Source of the DNA: Oscillospiraceae bacterium
GTDB lineage: Bacteria; Bacillota; Clostridia; Oscillospirales; Ruminococcaceae
Assembly: GCA_030539275.1 (NCBI GenBank)
Contig: JAUNSK010000001.1
Coordinates: 116,932 to 180,931, forward strand
Direction of reading: 5' to 3'
DNA length: 64,000 nt
In this document: in pieces, positions 41,925 through 49,548 of the stretch
Layout of the letters: the number at the start of each line of letters is the position of its first letter
How positions within the stretch are numbered: the first letter of the stretch is position 1
The notes under the pieces: generated by a model
What the model saw: the letters and a program-made list of their open reading frames with translations, nothing else
The model's database searches: none
Told to the model about the DNA's origin: nothing
Translations under genes and position numbers: made by a program

Positions 41925-41990
41925 GTTCGAAACATCCGGTGGCGGCCGGATGTCTGCCGGGAATGGTCTTCCGGCACTGATGAGATAGAC
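41925..41990 (+). ncRNA. Hammerhead ribozyme-like element, copy 2
   Basis: Same order as copy 1: GAAA (41929-41932), a perfect 8-bp stem III (41932-41939 with 41946-41953), GTC with predicted cleavage after C41954, a stem I hairpin (41955-41976) and CTGATGA (41977-41983). The G after the core can pair with the C before GAAA, but stem II is only about 2 bp. Stem III has diverged in sequence from copy 1 while pairing is kept, which is strong evidence for RNA structure. It lies upstream of the transposase gene. Confidence 0.75.
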
Positions 41991-42002
41991 CGATACAACA
42001 AA

Positions 42003-42020
42003 GGCACCCGTTAAGGTGCC
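42003..42020 (+). repeat. Small perfect hairpin upstream of the transposase gene
   Basis: GGCACC-CGTTAA-GGTGCC, 20 bases after the second hammerhead core. No T run follows. From here to 42166 no gene is supported. Confidence 0.5.
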
Positions 42021-42166
42021 ATATGGATTTAATTATGTGTAAAGTTCCCCGGTCACTCAACTTGGCGGTTCGACACCGGAGAATGGAGCCCATAAAGAAA
42101 AATCCATTAAAAGTATATCATTATTTTTTAAATACGTCAACAAGGTTGACAGAAAGGAGAAAAAAT

Positions 42167-44137
42167 ATGGATTACTTAACAGTCAAAGAAGTTGCTGAAA
42201 TTAAGTGCTGCAGTGTACAATACATTCGTAAATTGACAAAGGATGATAAGATCAAGAGCATCAGACAGCTGCATCCACAGTTAAAGCAGGAATGTTATAT
42301 GATCCCGTTATCCGCTCTCAGTGAAAAGGAACAGCAGAAGTACTACAGAGCAAAAGAGAAATCAATTGGATTTATGCCGGCTGCATCAGAAAAAGGTATA
42401 AAAGAACCGGTAAACAATAATAGAAAAGGGTTTGAAGATTATACTGAATCAGAACGACAGCACATAATGCTCTGGAACGGCATCATAAAAGAATGGCTGC
42501 AGACCAGAAATCAGTATGAAAAGAAAACCGAAGTTGATGAGTTGTTTATAGCAAAGCTGAAGCTTGAACATCCGGATCTGAATGCCAGTGTCGGAATTCT
42601 GTACAGAAAGTATGCTGCATTTAAGGAAAATGATCTTGATGGGATGCTTGGCAAACGTGGAGGATGGAACAAAGGACAATCAACTATTCCTGAACCTGTA
42701 TGGCAAGCTTTTCTCTGGTATTATCTAGATTCAAACCAGCCGGCTTTAAGCAGATGCTATGAACTTTCAAAAGACTGGTGTGCTGAGTTTTTCCCGGAGC
42801 TGTTGAACGGAATGCCTTCCTGCCGCAGCTTCGATCGCAGAGTAAAGAAGGATGTAGCGAAAGCAATACTCATTTACGCTCGTAATGGCGATAAGGCAAT
42901 GAAAGATCGTTGTCTGCCATATATCGATCGTATGTATGAAGATCTTCATGCTAATGAAGTATGGATAGCAGATAACCACACCTTTGATATTCAGTCACTT
43001 GATGACGGCCGAATACACAGGCTATATGTTACAGCATTTCAGGATGCTAAAAGCGGTGTGATAGTCGGTTGGAATGTAACAGAAAATCCATGTTCACAGT
43101 CAACACTTATTGCTTTAAGACATGCTATCAAGCGTTTCGGTATCCCAGAAATGGTCTACTTCGATAACGGTTCAGAGTTTCTTACTCATGATGTTGGCGG
43201 ACGTGGACACAGGACACGTAAGGATGAGGAAGAATTACCGCCGACTATTCTACAGAGACTTGGCATTGAGATGAGAAACGCCCTTGTAAAGAATGCAAAA
43301 GCCAAACCAATAGAAAGAACATTCTGCACACTTAAGAATCAATTCAGCAAAGCTTTCAGCGGATACTGCGGTGGAACTATTCTGGAACGTCCGGAAAGTC
43401 TGAAGCAGAGAATAAAATCCGGTGAGCTTCCAAGAGATTTTGAAGTCAGGGATTATCTTGACACATGGATCGACGGAGACTATAACATGCAGACGTATGC
43501 CGGAGCTGAAGCAAAGTATAAAGGTAAATCAAGAATTGAAGTCTGGAATGAAGATATAGCAGCTGTCGGTGTAAGAACGGCTACTGATGGTGAACTTGAT
43601 CTGATGCTCATGAGGTCAACCAGATATCAGAAGGTAAAAAGGAATGGTGTTTATGTTACGGTTGCCGGCGAAAAGATCTGGTATACAGATCCGCAGATAA
43701 CAGTAATGCATCTTGATGAAGAGGTTTATGTCAGATATGACCCTGCAGATTATTCACAGGTCAGAGTATATGATAAGTCAGACAGATATCTTTGGACATG
43801 GAAAGCAGCTGATGTACTTCTGGTTGACTATATTACGGACAAGCAGGAAGAAATAAAGGATGCTATGAAGCTGCAGCGTTCTGTTCAGAAGTTTATCAGG
43901 GATCAGAAAGCTGGCCTGACAGCCGGTCTTTCAAATGAACAGAAAATCAGCATGATTGATATGACAGTAAGAAAATCGCTGAGGAACAAAGAACGATTCA
44001 GAATCCAGATGCCTACCAAGATTATACCGATAAGATGTAATGAAGAGGAAGCCAGAAAAGTATCCGGCAGTGATTGCTGCGGAGTAGAAATCGATTTGAA
44101 GAAAATGATAAATAACGCTGCGAAGAGAAAGGGTTGA
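42167..44137 (+). CDS. Mu A-type DDE transposase
   Basis: A 656-residue transposase. A winged-helix/MerR-like DNA-binding domain opens the protein (Tyr-Leu-Thr-Val-Lys-Glu-Val-Ala-Glu). The catalytic core carries the DDE triad: Asp269 (Trp-Ile-Ala-Asp-Asn-His), Asp333 (Tyr-Phe-Asp-Asn-Gly-Ser) and Glu383 (Pro-Ile-Glu-Arg-Thr-Phe). A Mu-type C-terminal beta-barrel and a basic tail follow. It cuts and joins the phage ends to target DNA in integration and replicative transposition. The frame is open 48 codons upstream, but GAAAGGAG is placed for ATG 42167. It partners the ATPase that follows. Confidence 0.95.
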   Translation: MDYLTVKEVAEIKCCSVQYIRKLTKDDKIKSIRQLHPQLKQECYMIPLSALSEKEQQKYYRAKEKSIGFMPAASEKGIKEPVNNNRKGFEDYTESERQHIMLWNGIIKEWLQTRNQYEKKTEVDELFIAKLKLEHPDLNASVGILYRKYAAFKENDLDGMLGKRGGWNKGQSTIPEPVWQAFLWYYLDSNQPALSRCYELSKDWCAEFFPELLNGMPSCRSFDRRVKKDVAKAILIYARNGDKAMKDRCLPYIDRMYEDLHANEVWIADNHTFDIQSLDDGRIHRLYVTAFQDAKSGVIVGWNVTENPCSQSTLIALRHAIKRFGIPEMVYFDNGSEFLTHDVGGRGHRTRKDEEELPPTILQRLGIEMRNALVKNAKAKPIERTFCTLKNQFSKAFSGYCGGTILERPESLKQRIKSGELPRDFEVRDYLDTWIDGDYNMQTYAGAEAKYKGKSRIEVWNEDIAAVGVRTATDGELDLMLMRSTRYQKVKRNGVYVTVAGEKIWYTDPQITVMHLDEEVYVRYDPADYSQVRVYDKSDRYLWTWKAADVLLVDYITDKQEEIKDAMKLQRSVQKFIRDQKAGLTAGLSNEQKISMIDMTVRKSLRNKERFRIQMPTKIIPIRCNEEEARKVSGSDCCGVEIDLKKMINNAAKRKG

Positions 44138-44142
44138 TTATT

Positions 44143-45063
44143 ATGTATACAGCGGAGCAACAGGAAATACTTAAAAAAGTTGATGCAATTGTTGAACAGG
44201 AAGGATCACAGAATAAGGCAAGCAAACTCATAGGGATATCTGCAGGAGTCTTATCTGCTATTAAGTCAGGTACATATAAAGGAAATGTTGACAGGGTTTT
44301 TGAGACTATTTCAAATTACTTAAATGTTAAGAATGCAGCTCTGCAGACATATTCAGAAACTGATTATGTAAACACATTTATATCTTCTGAGGTCTATGAT
44401 CTGATACGTATCTGCCAGGTAAAAGGAGGACTTGCTGTTGCATGTGGGGACGCCGGTATAGGCAAAACCAAAGCAGCAAGAAAGTATGTCCAGGACAATG
44501 CTACAAGCAGTGTTTTAGTAACAGTAAATCCTTGTTTGACAAGTGTTAAAAGCCTATTGAAAGAAGTAGCTTCACGAATAGGAGCTGCACAGGAGAAGTC
44601 CAGGGATGAACTATGGTATGCAATTGTTAGAAAGCTATCTGATGGTATGGTCCTTATTTTTGATGAAGCACAGCATTTAACAACAAAAGCAATTGAAGTG
44701 CTCCGCAGCTTCTCAGATTATTTCAATGATCGTGGTCAGACATTAGGAATTATCTTTATCGGCAATCTTGAAACAATGAGCCGAATGGGTTCAAAGCGTG
44801 CTGAATTTGCACAAATCTCAAACAGAACAAAGCAAACACGTATGTATACAGTAAGTCAGATAACCAAAGAAGATATTATTAAGCTGTTCCCTCTGTTATC
44901 AGATCCTGGCAAGTCTGCTGAGGTCGATTTCATTTTGAAAATAGCTCATACACATCAGGGACTCAGAGGAGCAACAAATCTATTCAGTAATGCATACGAT
45001 AACGAAGACTATTCTTATGCCGGCTTGGTTGCAATGGCTCAGCATATGGAGATGGATGTATAA
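44143..45063 (+). CDS. Mu B-type transposition ATPase
   Basis: A 306-residue AAA protein. The N-terminal about 65 residues form a helix-turn-helix region, as in MuB. Walker A GDAGIGKT is at about 102-109, Walker B reads Val-Leu-Ile-Phe-Asp-Glu-Ala, and Phe-Ile-Gly-Asn matches sensor 1. It binds target DNA and delivers it to the transposase, and gives target immunity. A TTG overlapping the transposase stop is possible, but ATG 44143 fits AAAGGG better. Confidence 0.93.
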   Translation: MYTAEQQEILKKVDAIVEQEGSQNKASKLIGISAGVLSAIKSGTYKGNVDRVFETISNYLNVKNAALQTYSETDYVNTFISSEVYDLIRICQVKGGLAVACGDAGIGKTKAARKYVQDNATSSVLVTVNPCLTSVKSLLKEVASRIGAAQEKSRDELWYAIVRKLSDGMVLIFDEAQHLTTKAIEVLRSFSDYFNDRGQTLGIIFIGNLETMSRMGSKRAEFAQISNRTKQTRMYTVSQITKEDIIKLFPLLSDPGKSAEVDFILKIAHTHQGLRGATNLFSNAYDNEDYSYAGLVAMAQHMEMDV

Positions 45064-45073
45064 GGAGGACGTT

Positions 45074-45232
45074 ATGAGAGGAAAAAAGCCTACGAGAAGA
45101 CAAAAGATAATCCTGAGTAATTATCCACACTTGAACGCAAAGAACTGGCTGATAGTGAGGGAAACAGAAAAGGATCTGATGATACTTCACAGATACACTG
45201 ATAAAATAAGAACCATTCACAAGGAGAATTAA
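45074..45232 (+). CDS. Small basic phage protein resembling the DUF6906 family, 52 residues
   Basis: ATG 45074 follows TAAGGAGG. The sequence Lys-Pro-Thr-Arg-Arg-Gln-Lys-Ile-Ile-Leu and Asn-Trp-Leu-Ile-Val-Arg-Glu resembles the small DUF6906 proteins common in Clostridia prophages. The assignment is from memory of the pattern. Function unknown. Confidence 0.7.
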   Translation: MRGKKPTRRQKIILSNYPHLNAKNWLIVRETEKDLMILHRYTDKIRTIHKEN

Positions 45233-45234
45233 TA

Positions 45235-45489
45235 ATGGATATGATAAAATCAAAGAAACTTACAGCAAACTGTGCAGTAAGTATTCCAAAGGAAATGAGA
45301 TTGTATAAAGGCTGGGAAGGCAAAATGGGAATCGACCTTGTTGCTGTTCCGGAAGGAATCCTGATAAGACCACATCAGAAAGTTTGCAGATTCTGCGGAA
45401 GCTGCGAAAATATAAGAACAGTTAAAAATGTAGATGTATGTGAGATCTGCGGAGCAGCTATTAAGGAGGATCCTGAATGTCAGAAATAA
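45235..45489 (+). CDS. AbrB-like / zinc-ribbon protein, 84 residues
   Basis: The first half resembles a SpoVT-AbrB swapped-hairpin DNA-binding domain (Ala-Val-Ser-Ile-Pro-Lys-Glu-Met-Arg). The second half has Cys-Arg-Phe-Cys-Gly and Cys-Glu-Ile-Cys-Gly, a four-Cys zinc ribbon. AAGGAG precedes the ATG. A transcriptional regulator of phage or host genes is likely. The gene overlaps the next one by 13 bases. Confidence 0.8.
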   Translation: MDMIKSKKLTANCAVSIPKEMRLYKGWEGKMGIDLVAVPEGILIRPHQKVCRFCGSCENIRTVKNVDVCEICGAAIKEDPECQK

Positions 45490-46148
45490 CGAATATGGTT
45501 GATAAGCTTGCTTCGCTTAAAGCGAAGATGAGCGAACTTAAAAAGGAATATGAAGAAACTGAATCAAAACTGTATGCTATTGCTGAAGATGCTCTCAAAG
45601 ATACGAAGCTTAAAAGCATTACATATTGCAGTGATAAAGGTAACAAAGTGACAGCTGTAATTGCTGATACAATATCAAATGTTTGCCCGTCACTCTTCCA
45701 GAGCATTTTTGGCAAAACATATCCTGATTTCGTAGAAGAAAAAAAAGAGTATAAGCTAAAGCCTGCAGCCAAAAGACTGCTGAGTGCTGTATGGAATCAT
45801 GAGTACTGCAAAGGTGATATAAATGAGATAATTAATGATCTGCCGGCTGATGAGAAAAGCAAAAAATCCTTGACTAAAAAATTGAAGGGTGTCAATTTTG
45901 AGACTGATAAGAAAAATCTCAGACTGCTTGGCGGTCTGGATGATCAGGCAGCATCAGATAATGCTTTCCTGATATCAGAAATAAAAGCATGGGAGTTTAT
46001 TGAAAATATCATGAATTTAAATCATGGAAATGTTACAGAAGAGCTGATGAAGAAACTGGATCAGAACGTAAATGCCGCTATAGTAGTGAGCCGCTCAACG
46101 AAGCTTACCGTCGAAGGAGATAAAGATGAGTGTAATGATAAACAATGA
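45477..46148 (+). CDS. Phage early protein with coiled-coil N-terminus, 223 residues
   Basis: Residues about 1-45 form a coiled coil (Leu-Ala-Ser-Leu-Lys-Ala-Lys-Met-Ser-Glu-Leu). The rest is soluble and charged, without an enzyme motif. AAGGAGG precedes the ATG inside the previous gene. In Mu this part of the genome holds the nuclease inhibitor Gam, which also starts with coiled coil, but I see no clear Gam signature. Function is left open. Confidence 0.7.
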   Translation: MSEITNMVDKLASLKAKMSELKKEYEETESKLYAIAEDALKDTKLKSITYCSDKGNKVTAVIADTISNVCPSLFQSIFGKTYPDFVEEKKEYKLKPAAKRLLSAVWNHEYCKGDINEIINDLPADEKSKKSLTKKLKGVNFETDKKNLRLLGGLDDQAASDNAFLISEIKAWEFIENIMNLNHGNVTEELMKKLDQNVNAAIVVSRSTKLTVEGDKDECNDKQ

Positions 46149-46416
46149 CCTTGTTGAAAAAGAACTCACCATTAATGGTGTAGCAGAACAGGGCAAGATA
46201 ATTATGAATTTAATGCTCAGCATTGCAGAGTTAATGGAGAAATGCAGAAAAAATCCAAACAATATTGAAAGCAAGACGCAGCTTTCCACTGCATTAGCTG
46301 AGTTTGAACATATACGCATATACCAGATAAGAAAAATGTTTGAACTGAAAAGTGGTATATATGCTCTTGCAGAGTTTAACGTTATCAAGAAGTTTACTGA
46401 AAGGATGGAAAAATGA
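46126..46416 (+). CDS. Hypothetical phage protein, 96 residues
   Basis: Mostly helical, soluble, with a Glu-Lys-Cys-Arg-Lys-Asn-Pro stretch. It overlaps the genes on both sides (22 bases upstream, 4 bases downstream). The ribosome site GAAGGAGATAAAG is good. No known motif. Confidence 0.65.
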   Translation: MSVMINNDLVEKELTINGVAEQGKIIMNLMLSIAELMEKCRKNPNNIESKTQLSTALAEFEHIRIYQIRKMFELKSGIYALAEFNVIKKFTERMEK

Positions 46417-46577
46417 GCAGTACAGATGAGTGCTGCATAACCTGTAAATTTTGTTGTGCCGGAGCTGATCCGGCACAATTATATTGTGATAAAGGTTTGG
46501 ATGCAGCCATTGATATGTGTTGTTTTTACTATGAGGAAAGGCAGGATAAGTGTAATGAGTCAGGAAGAGATGTTTAA
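46413..46577 (+). CDS. Cys-rich zinc-binding-like protein, 54 residues
   Basis: The start overlaps the previous stop (ATGA). Nine Cys in 54 residues include Glu-Cys-Cys, Cys-Lys-Phe-Cys-Cys, Tyr-Cys and Met-Cys-Cys, suggesting one or two zinc sites. The final 22 bases overlap the next gene in another frame. Similar small Cys-rich proteins occur in Firmicute prophage replication regions; no function is known. Confidence 0.6.
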   Translation: MSSTDECCITCKFCCAGADPAQLYCDKGLDAAIDMCCFYYEERQDKCNESGRDV

Positions 46578-46845
46578 TATGTTCTGGAAGGCATATCCGA
46601 AGAAGACTGCTAAGCCAAAAGCAAAAAAAGCATTTGAAAAGCTGAAAGCAGATGAATCAACTCTTAACAATATAATAAAAGCTGTTGAAAAGTCAAAGAA
46701 GACATACAACTGGATAAAGGAAAATGGTCAGTATATACCATATCCGGCAACTTATCTGAATCAGAGAAGATGGGAGGATGAGACAGATGGAGAGACTGAG
46801 CAGTCTGATGCCGGCGAACCTAAAAGCTACGGTATTGTCTTATGA
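46555..46845 (+). CDS. Phage replication protein, primosome-type N-terminal fragment, 96 residues
   Basis: The motif Met-Phe-Trp-Lys-Ala-Tyr-Pro-Lys-Lys with Lys-Ala-Phe-Glu-Lys-Leu, then Ile-Pro-Tyr-Pro-Ala-Thr-Tyr-Leu-Asn-Gln-Arg-Arg-Trp, is typical of phage replisome and DnaD-like proteins that recruit helicase or loader. ATG 46555 is chosen because the longer reading begins with unrelated sequence. It overlaps the helicase-loader gene by 59 bases, fitting a joint role. Confidence 0.8.
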   Translation: MSQEEMFNMFWKAYPKKTAKPKAKKAFEKLKADESTLNNIIKAVEKSKKTYNWIKENGQYIPYPATYLNQRRWEDETDGETEQSDAGEPKSYGIVL

Positions 46846-47560
46846 TGAACTTGTAAAGGCAAGATCTGATGCATATAACGAGATGAAAGGTAAACTGGAT
46901 GGTTATGACTGCCCTGTCTGTCATAATAAAGGCATGATATCAGATATAAGGAACGGCGAAGAAGTATTTCGGAATTGTACATGTATGAATATCAGAGCAA
47001 GTTTAAAACGTATTCAGATAAGTGGATTATCAAGTCATATTGAAAACTGTACATTAGATAAGTTTGAATGTAAAGAAGGATGGCAGACACATATTAAAAA
47101 TCAGGCTCAGCAGTACATAAACAATGGCGGCGCGACATGGTTTACAATGCTAGGACAAAGCGGATCAGGAAAGACTCACATATGCACAGCTGTAACGGCA
47201 GCTTTGATGAAGCAAGGCCGTTTAGCAAAATATATGCAGTGGTCTTCAGAATCGACCGAACTTAAAAGTAATGTTAATGAAGAAGAGTATCAGAAACATA
47301 TTAATGTTATTAAAAACATTGATGTGCTTTATATAGATGATCTGTTCAAAGCAAATGTCACAAAGGCTGATGTAAAACTGGCATTTGATATAATCAATTA
47401 CAGAGGCATCAACAACCTTACAACGATCATTTCGTCAGAACTTATGACCTATGAGCTTATAGCGATAGATGAAGCTATAGCCGGCAGAATAATACAGATG
47501 AGTGGATCGTATATTATGAGTCTTAAAAAAAATCAAAGTAAAAACTACAGATTAAAGTAA
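46787..47560 (+). CDS. DnaC-type helicase loader ATPase
   Basis: A 257-residue AAA protein. An N-terminal Cys cluster (Cys-Pro-Val-Cys and Cys-Thr-Cys) could bind zinc. Walker A is GQSGSGKT and Walker B is Leu-Tyr-Ile-Asp-Asp-Leu-Phe. It should load the host replicative helicase at the phage origin or transposition fork. GGAGG directly abuts an earlier ATG, so ATG 46787 is preferred. It follows the primosome-like gene, as in other phages. Confidence 0.9.
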   Translation: MERLSSLMPANLKATVLSYDELVKARSDAYNEMKGKLDGYDCPVCHNKGMISDIRNGEEVFRNCTCMNIRASLKRIQISGLSSHIENCTLDKFECKEGWQTHIKNQAQQYINNGGATWFTMLGQSGSGKTHICTAVTAALMKQGRLAKYMQWSSESTELKSNVNEEEYQKHINVIKNIDVLYIDDLFKANVTKADVKLAFDIINYRGINNLTTIISSELMTYELIAIDEAIAGRIIQMSGSYIMSLKKNQSKNYRLK

Positions 47561-47573
47561 AGGAAGTGCTGTC

Positions 47574-48053
47574 ATGAATGATAAATCACAAATAAAAAGG
47601 TTATACTCAATGGCTGGTGCTCTTGGACTTGTCGAAAGTGGAAATAAAGATGATCCGTTTCACCAGTTGGTATATGGTATAACAAACAAGTCATCAGTAA
47701 AAGAACTTACTGCAAAAGAATCAAAAGATGTTGAATCAGAACTCAGAAATCGTATGAACGCCGGTGACTCAAAGATTCAGAAGAAAAAGAAAACCAAAGC
47801 TACACAGCCCGGTATGATGAATGCGGGACAGATATCAAAAGCCTGGGCCATTATGTATGAACTTAATAACATATCTCCTGCAGCGAATGATGCAAGCGTG
47901 TCTGACAGGATGTACGGTGCTATTAAAAAGATCCTTGCAATTACGCCTAACATGAAAGAACCGTTTCGCTGGGTATCGTTTGAGGATGGAAACAAACTCA
48001 TTGAAACGTTGAAAAAATATGTGGCAAACGCAAAAAAGAAAGGAGCATCATGA
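47574..48053 (+). CDS. gemA: GemA/Gp16-family Mu-type regulatory protein
   Basis: A 159-residue protein of the Mu GemA (gp16) family: Leu-Tyr-Ser-Met-Ala near the start, then Gln-Ile-Ser-Lys-Ala-Trp-Ala-Ile-Met-Tyr-Glu-Leu and Phe-Arg-Trp-Val-Ser. In Mu, GemA affects host gene expression and DNA topology. It lies directly before mor, as in Mu. A Lys-rich stretch near 68-76 divides the two halves. Confidence 0.82.
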   Translation: MNDKSQIKRLYSMAGALGLVESGNKDDPFHQLVYGITNKSSVKELTAKESKDVESELRNRMNAGDSKIQKKKKTKATQPGMMNAGQISKAWAIMYELNNISPAANDASVSDRMYGAIKKILAITPNMKEPFRWVSFEDGNKLIETLKKYVANAKKKGAS

Positions 48054-48313
48054 TGCTCGAAAATATAACTATTGATGAGCTTTCTGGAGATCAGAAAGAA
48101 CTTGCTGAATGTATTGGAATAGAAGCATATAGATTGCTGGTAAGATATTACGGAGGAAGTACGATATATATTTCTCAGGCAAAGACATTAATACGATCTG
48201 ATCGAGATGCTATGATCAAAAAAGATTATAACGGAAAAAACATCAGAGAGCTTTCAAGAAAATATAATCTTTCTATTTCTGCTATTAGACGTATTATTAA
48301 TTCCAACGAGTAA
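48053..48313 (+). CDS. mor: Mor-family middle transcription activator
   Basis: An 86-residue protein of the Mor/C family. It has Tyr-Tyr-Gly-Gly-Ser-Thr-Ile-Tyr-Ile, Arg-Asp, Asn-Gly-Lys-Asn-Ile-Arg-Glu-Leu-Ser-Arg-Lys-Tyr-Asn-Leu-Ser and a final HTH Ile-Arg-Arg-Ile-Ile. Mor activates the middle promoter of Mu. AAAGGAG fits the second of two adjacent ATGs (48053). A dyad that could be its binding site follows 27 bases after the stop. Confidence 0.9.
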   Translation: MLENITIDELSGDQKELAECIGIEAYRLLVRYYGGSTIYISQAKTLIRSDRDAMIKKDYNGKNIRELSRKYNLSISAIRRIINSNE

Positions 48314-48340
48314 ACGATTATTGTACATATTTTTTTGACT

Positions 48341-48365
48341 TTACTATTGTGTTATGCAATAGTAA
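48341..48365 (+). promoter_or_regulatory. Candidate middle promoter / Mor-binding dyad
   Basis: TTACTATTG, a 7-nt spacer and CAATAGTAA form a perfect dyad, with TTGACT directly upstream (48335-48340). Mu Mor binds a spaced dyad just upstream of the middle promoter, so this is the natural candidate. Confidence 0.6.
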
Positions 48366-48370
48366 TTAAA

Positions 48371-48413
48371 ATGCTTATAATTAACTTAAAGTTAGTTATG
48401 AGCATCTTTTTTT
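48371..48413 (+). terminator. Terminator after the Mor region
   Basis: A 15-bp imperfect stem, ATGCTTATAATTAAC / GTTAGTTATGAGCAT, with a 5-nt loop is followed by seven T residues. It lies after the candidate middle promoter, so it may be an attenuator rather than a simple end. Confidence 0.8.
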
Positions 48414-48426
48414 ATAGGAGGAAAAC

Positions 48427-48681
48427 GTGGATACTACAATTCTTATATGGGTTATAGAAGCTGCTCTGGGTGGTGCAATCGGAGTAATTAGTTTCTTTCT
48501 GAAACGAACCGTAGATCAGATCAGTGAATGTGAAAAGGAAATCGTTAAAATCAAATCTGAATATCTTGCGAAAGAAGATTTCTTCCGGGAACAGACTGAA
48601 ACAAGAAGAAAACTTGATCGCATAATGGATATATTACTTGAAATGAAAGGAGAACGTGGACGTGGACAGAGAAACAATTAA
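48427..48681 (+). CDS. Membrane-anchored coiled-coil phage protein, 84 residues
   Basis: GTG 48427 follows AGGAGGAAAAC. One N-terminal membrane helix (about 5-24) precedes a long charged helix to the C-terminus. In Mu-like phages the gene after mor is often a DUF2730 (gp25-like) protein of this layout; the match is by position and plan only. Confidence 0.65.
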   Translation: MDTTILIWVIEAALGGAIGVISFFLKRTVDQISECEKEIVKIKSEYLAKEDFFREQTETRRKLDRIMDILLEMKGERGRGQRNN

Positions 48682-48988
48682 TAAAAGAATTTCTGCAGGA
48701 AACTTTGTCGAGAACAACGGAAGTGTTCTAAGAACTATAAACATACTGAAAACGCAGTATAACAAGCTTAAAACAGTCTGCTATGCCCTGGATGGAACTG
48801 AAAAAGGAGACATTGAGAAGAGTGTAAACTATCTCTATGAAGCCGGTTATCTGCATCTGAGACATATTACAAGCAAAACACCTACAAGTCTTGCAGATAC
48901 TGATTTTGAAATGATAGAAGCAAAGCTTACTGCAAAAGGCATACAGTTGCTTGCCGGAGTGATTACTGACAGCTGCGTTGAAGTCTAG
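48662..48988 (+). CDS. Mu gp26-like phage protein, 108 residues
   Basis: A soluble protein with Asn-Asn-Gly-Ser-Val-Leu-Arg-Thr-Ile-Asn-Ile-Leu near the N-terminus and a winged-helix-like C-terminal part (Leu-His-Leu-Arg-His, Leu-Thr-Ala-Lys-Gly-Ile). GTG codons at 48656 and 48662 are possible; AAAGGAG fits 48662. The position before the gp27-like gene matches Mu gp26. Function unknown. Confidence 0.65.
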   Translation: MDRETINKRISAGNFVENNGSVLRTINILKTQYNKLKTVCYALDGTEKGDIEKSVNYLYEAGYLHLRHITSKTPTSLADTDFEMIEAKLTAKGIQLLAGVITDSCVEV

Positions 48989-48999
48989 GCGGTGATCAA

Positions 49000-49548
49000 A
49001 TGGGCAAAAAGAAAAACAGAAAGCATTCTATTATTGATAGCCTGCCTGCTGATCTGAAGGAAGCAGTTGACGAAATGCTAAGATCCAATTTCACTTATCG
49101 TGAGATTGTTGACTACATCAGAAACAGCGGCACAGAGATCTCTATGTCAAGTGTCCAGCGTTATGCTGCAGGTCTCAATGAAACACTTCAGTCTCTGAGA
49201 ATGGCACAGGAAAACTTCCGGGCAATCATGGATGAGACTGAAAAGTATCAGAATCTTGATGTCACTGACGGAATACTGAGATTACTGAGCAGTCAGATAT
49301 TTGATGCAATAAACAAGATGCCGTCTGCAAGTCTTGAAAGTGTGGACTTTGAAACACTGACTAAAAATGCTGTTGCACTTACCAGAGCTGCAGCTTATAA
49401 AAAGAATCTTGAACTGAAAAACAAAGAAATTATTGATGTTGGATCAGAGCAGTTCCAGTCACTCATCTTTGAAGCAATGTCAAAGGAAGAGCCTGATCTT
49501 TATAAAAAGGTCAAGAAGTTTCTTAAGGAGAAAAAGACATGTACGTAA
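49000..49548 (+). CDS. Mu gp27-like (DUF3486) protein, likely small terminase-type
   Basis: A 182-residue protein. The N-terminal HTH with Asp-Ser-Leu-Pro-Ala-Asp-Leu-Lys, Tyr-Arg-Glu-Ile-Val-Asp-Tyr and Ser-Ser-Val-Gln-Arg-Tyr matches DUF3486, the gp27 family of Mu-like phages. These are thought to act as small terminase subunits or packaging-site binders. It is the last clearly Mu-type gene; the large terminase beyond is of another lineage. Confidence 0.85.
   Translation: MGKKKNRKHSIIDSLPADLKEAVDEMLRSNFTYREIVDYIRNSGTEISMSSVQRYAAGLNETLQSLRMAQENFRAIMDETEKYQNLDVTDGILRLLSSQIFDAINKMPSASLESVDFETLTKNAVALTRAAAYKKNLELKNKEIIDVGSEQFQSLIFEAMSKEEPDLYKKVKKFLKEKKTCT

Noticed and set aside
42047..42090. 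tRNA-like 3' half with a TTCGA T-loop
   Set aside because: Only 3 bp of T-stem form and no acceptor, D or anticodon arm can be found upstream.
45477..46148. Mu Gam-type nuclease inhibitor
   Set aside because: The coiled-coil start and position would fit, but no Gam signature is visible in the remaining residues, so no name was given.
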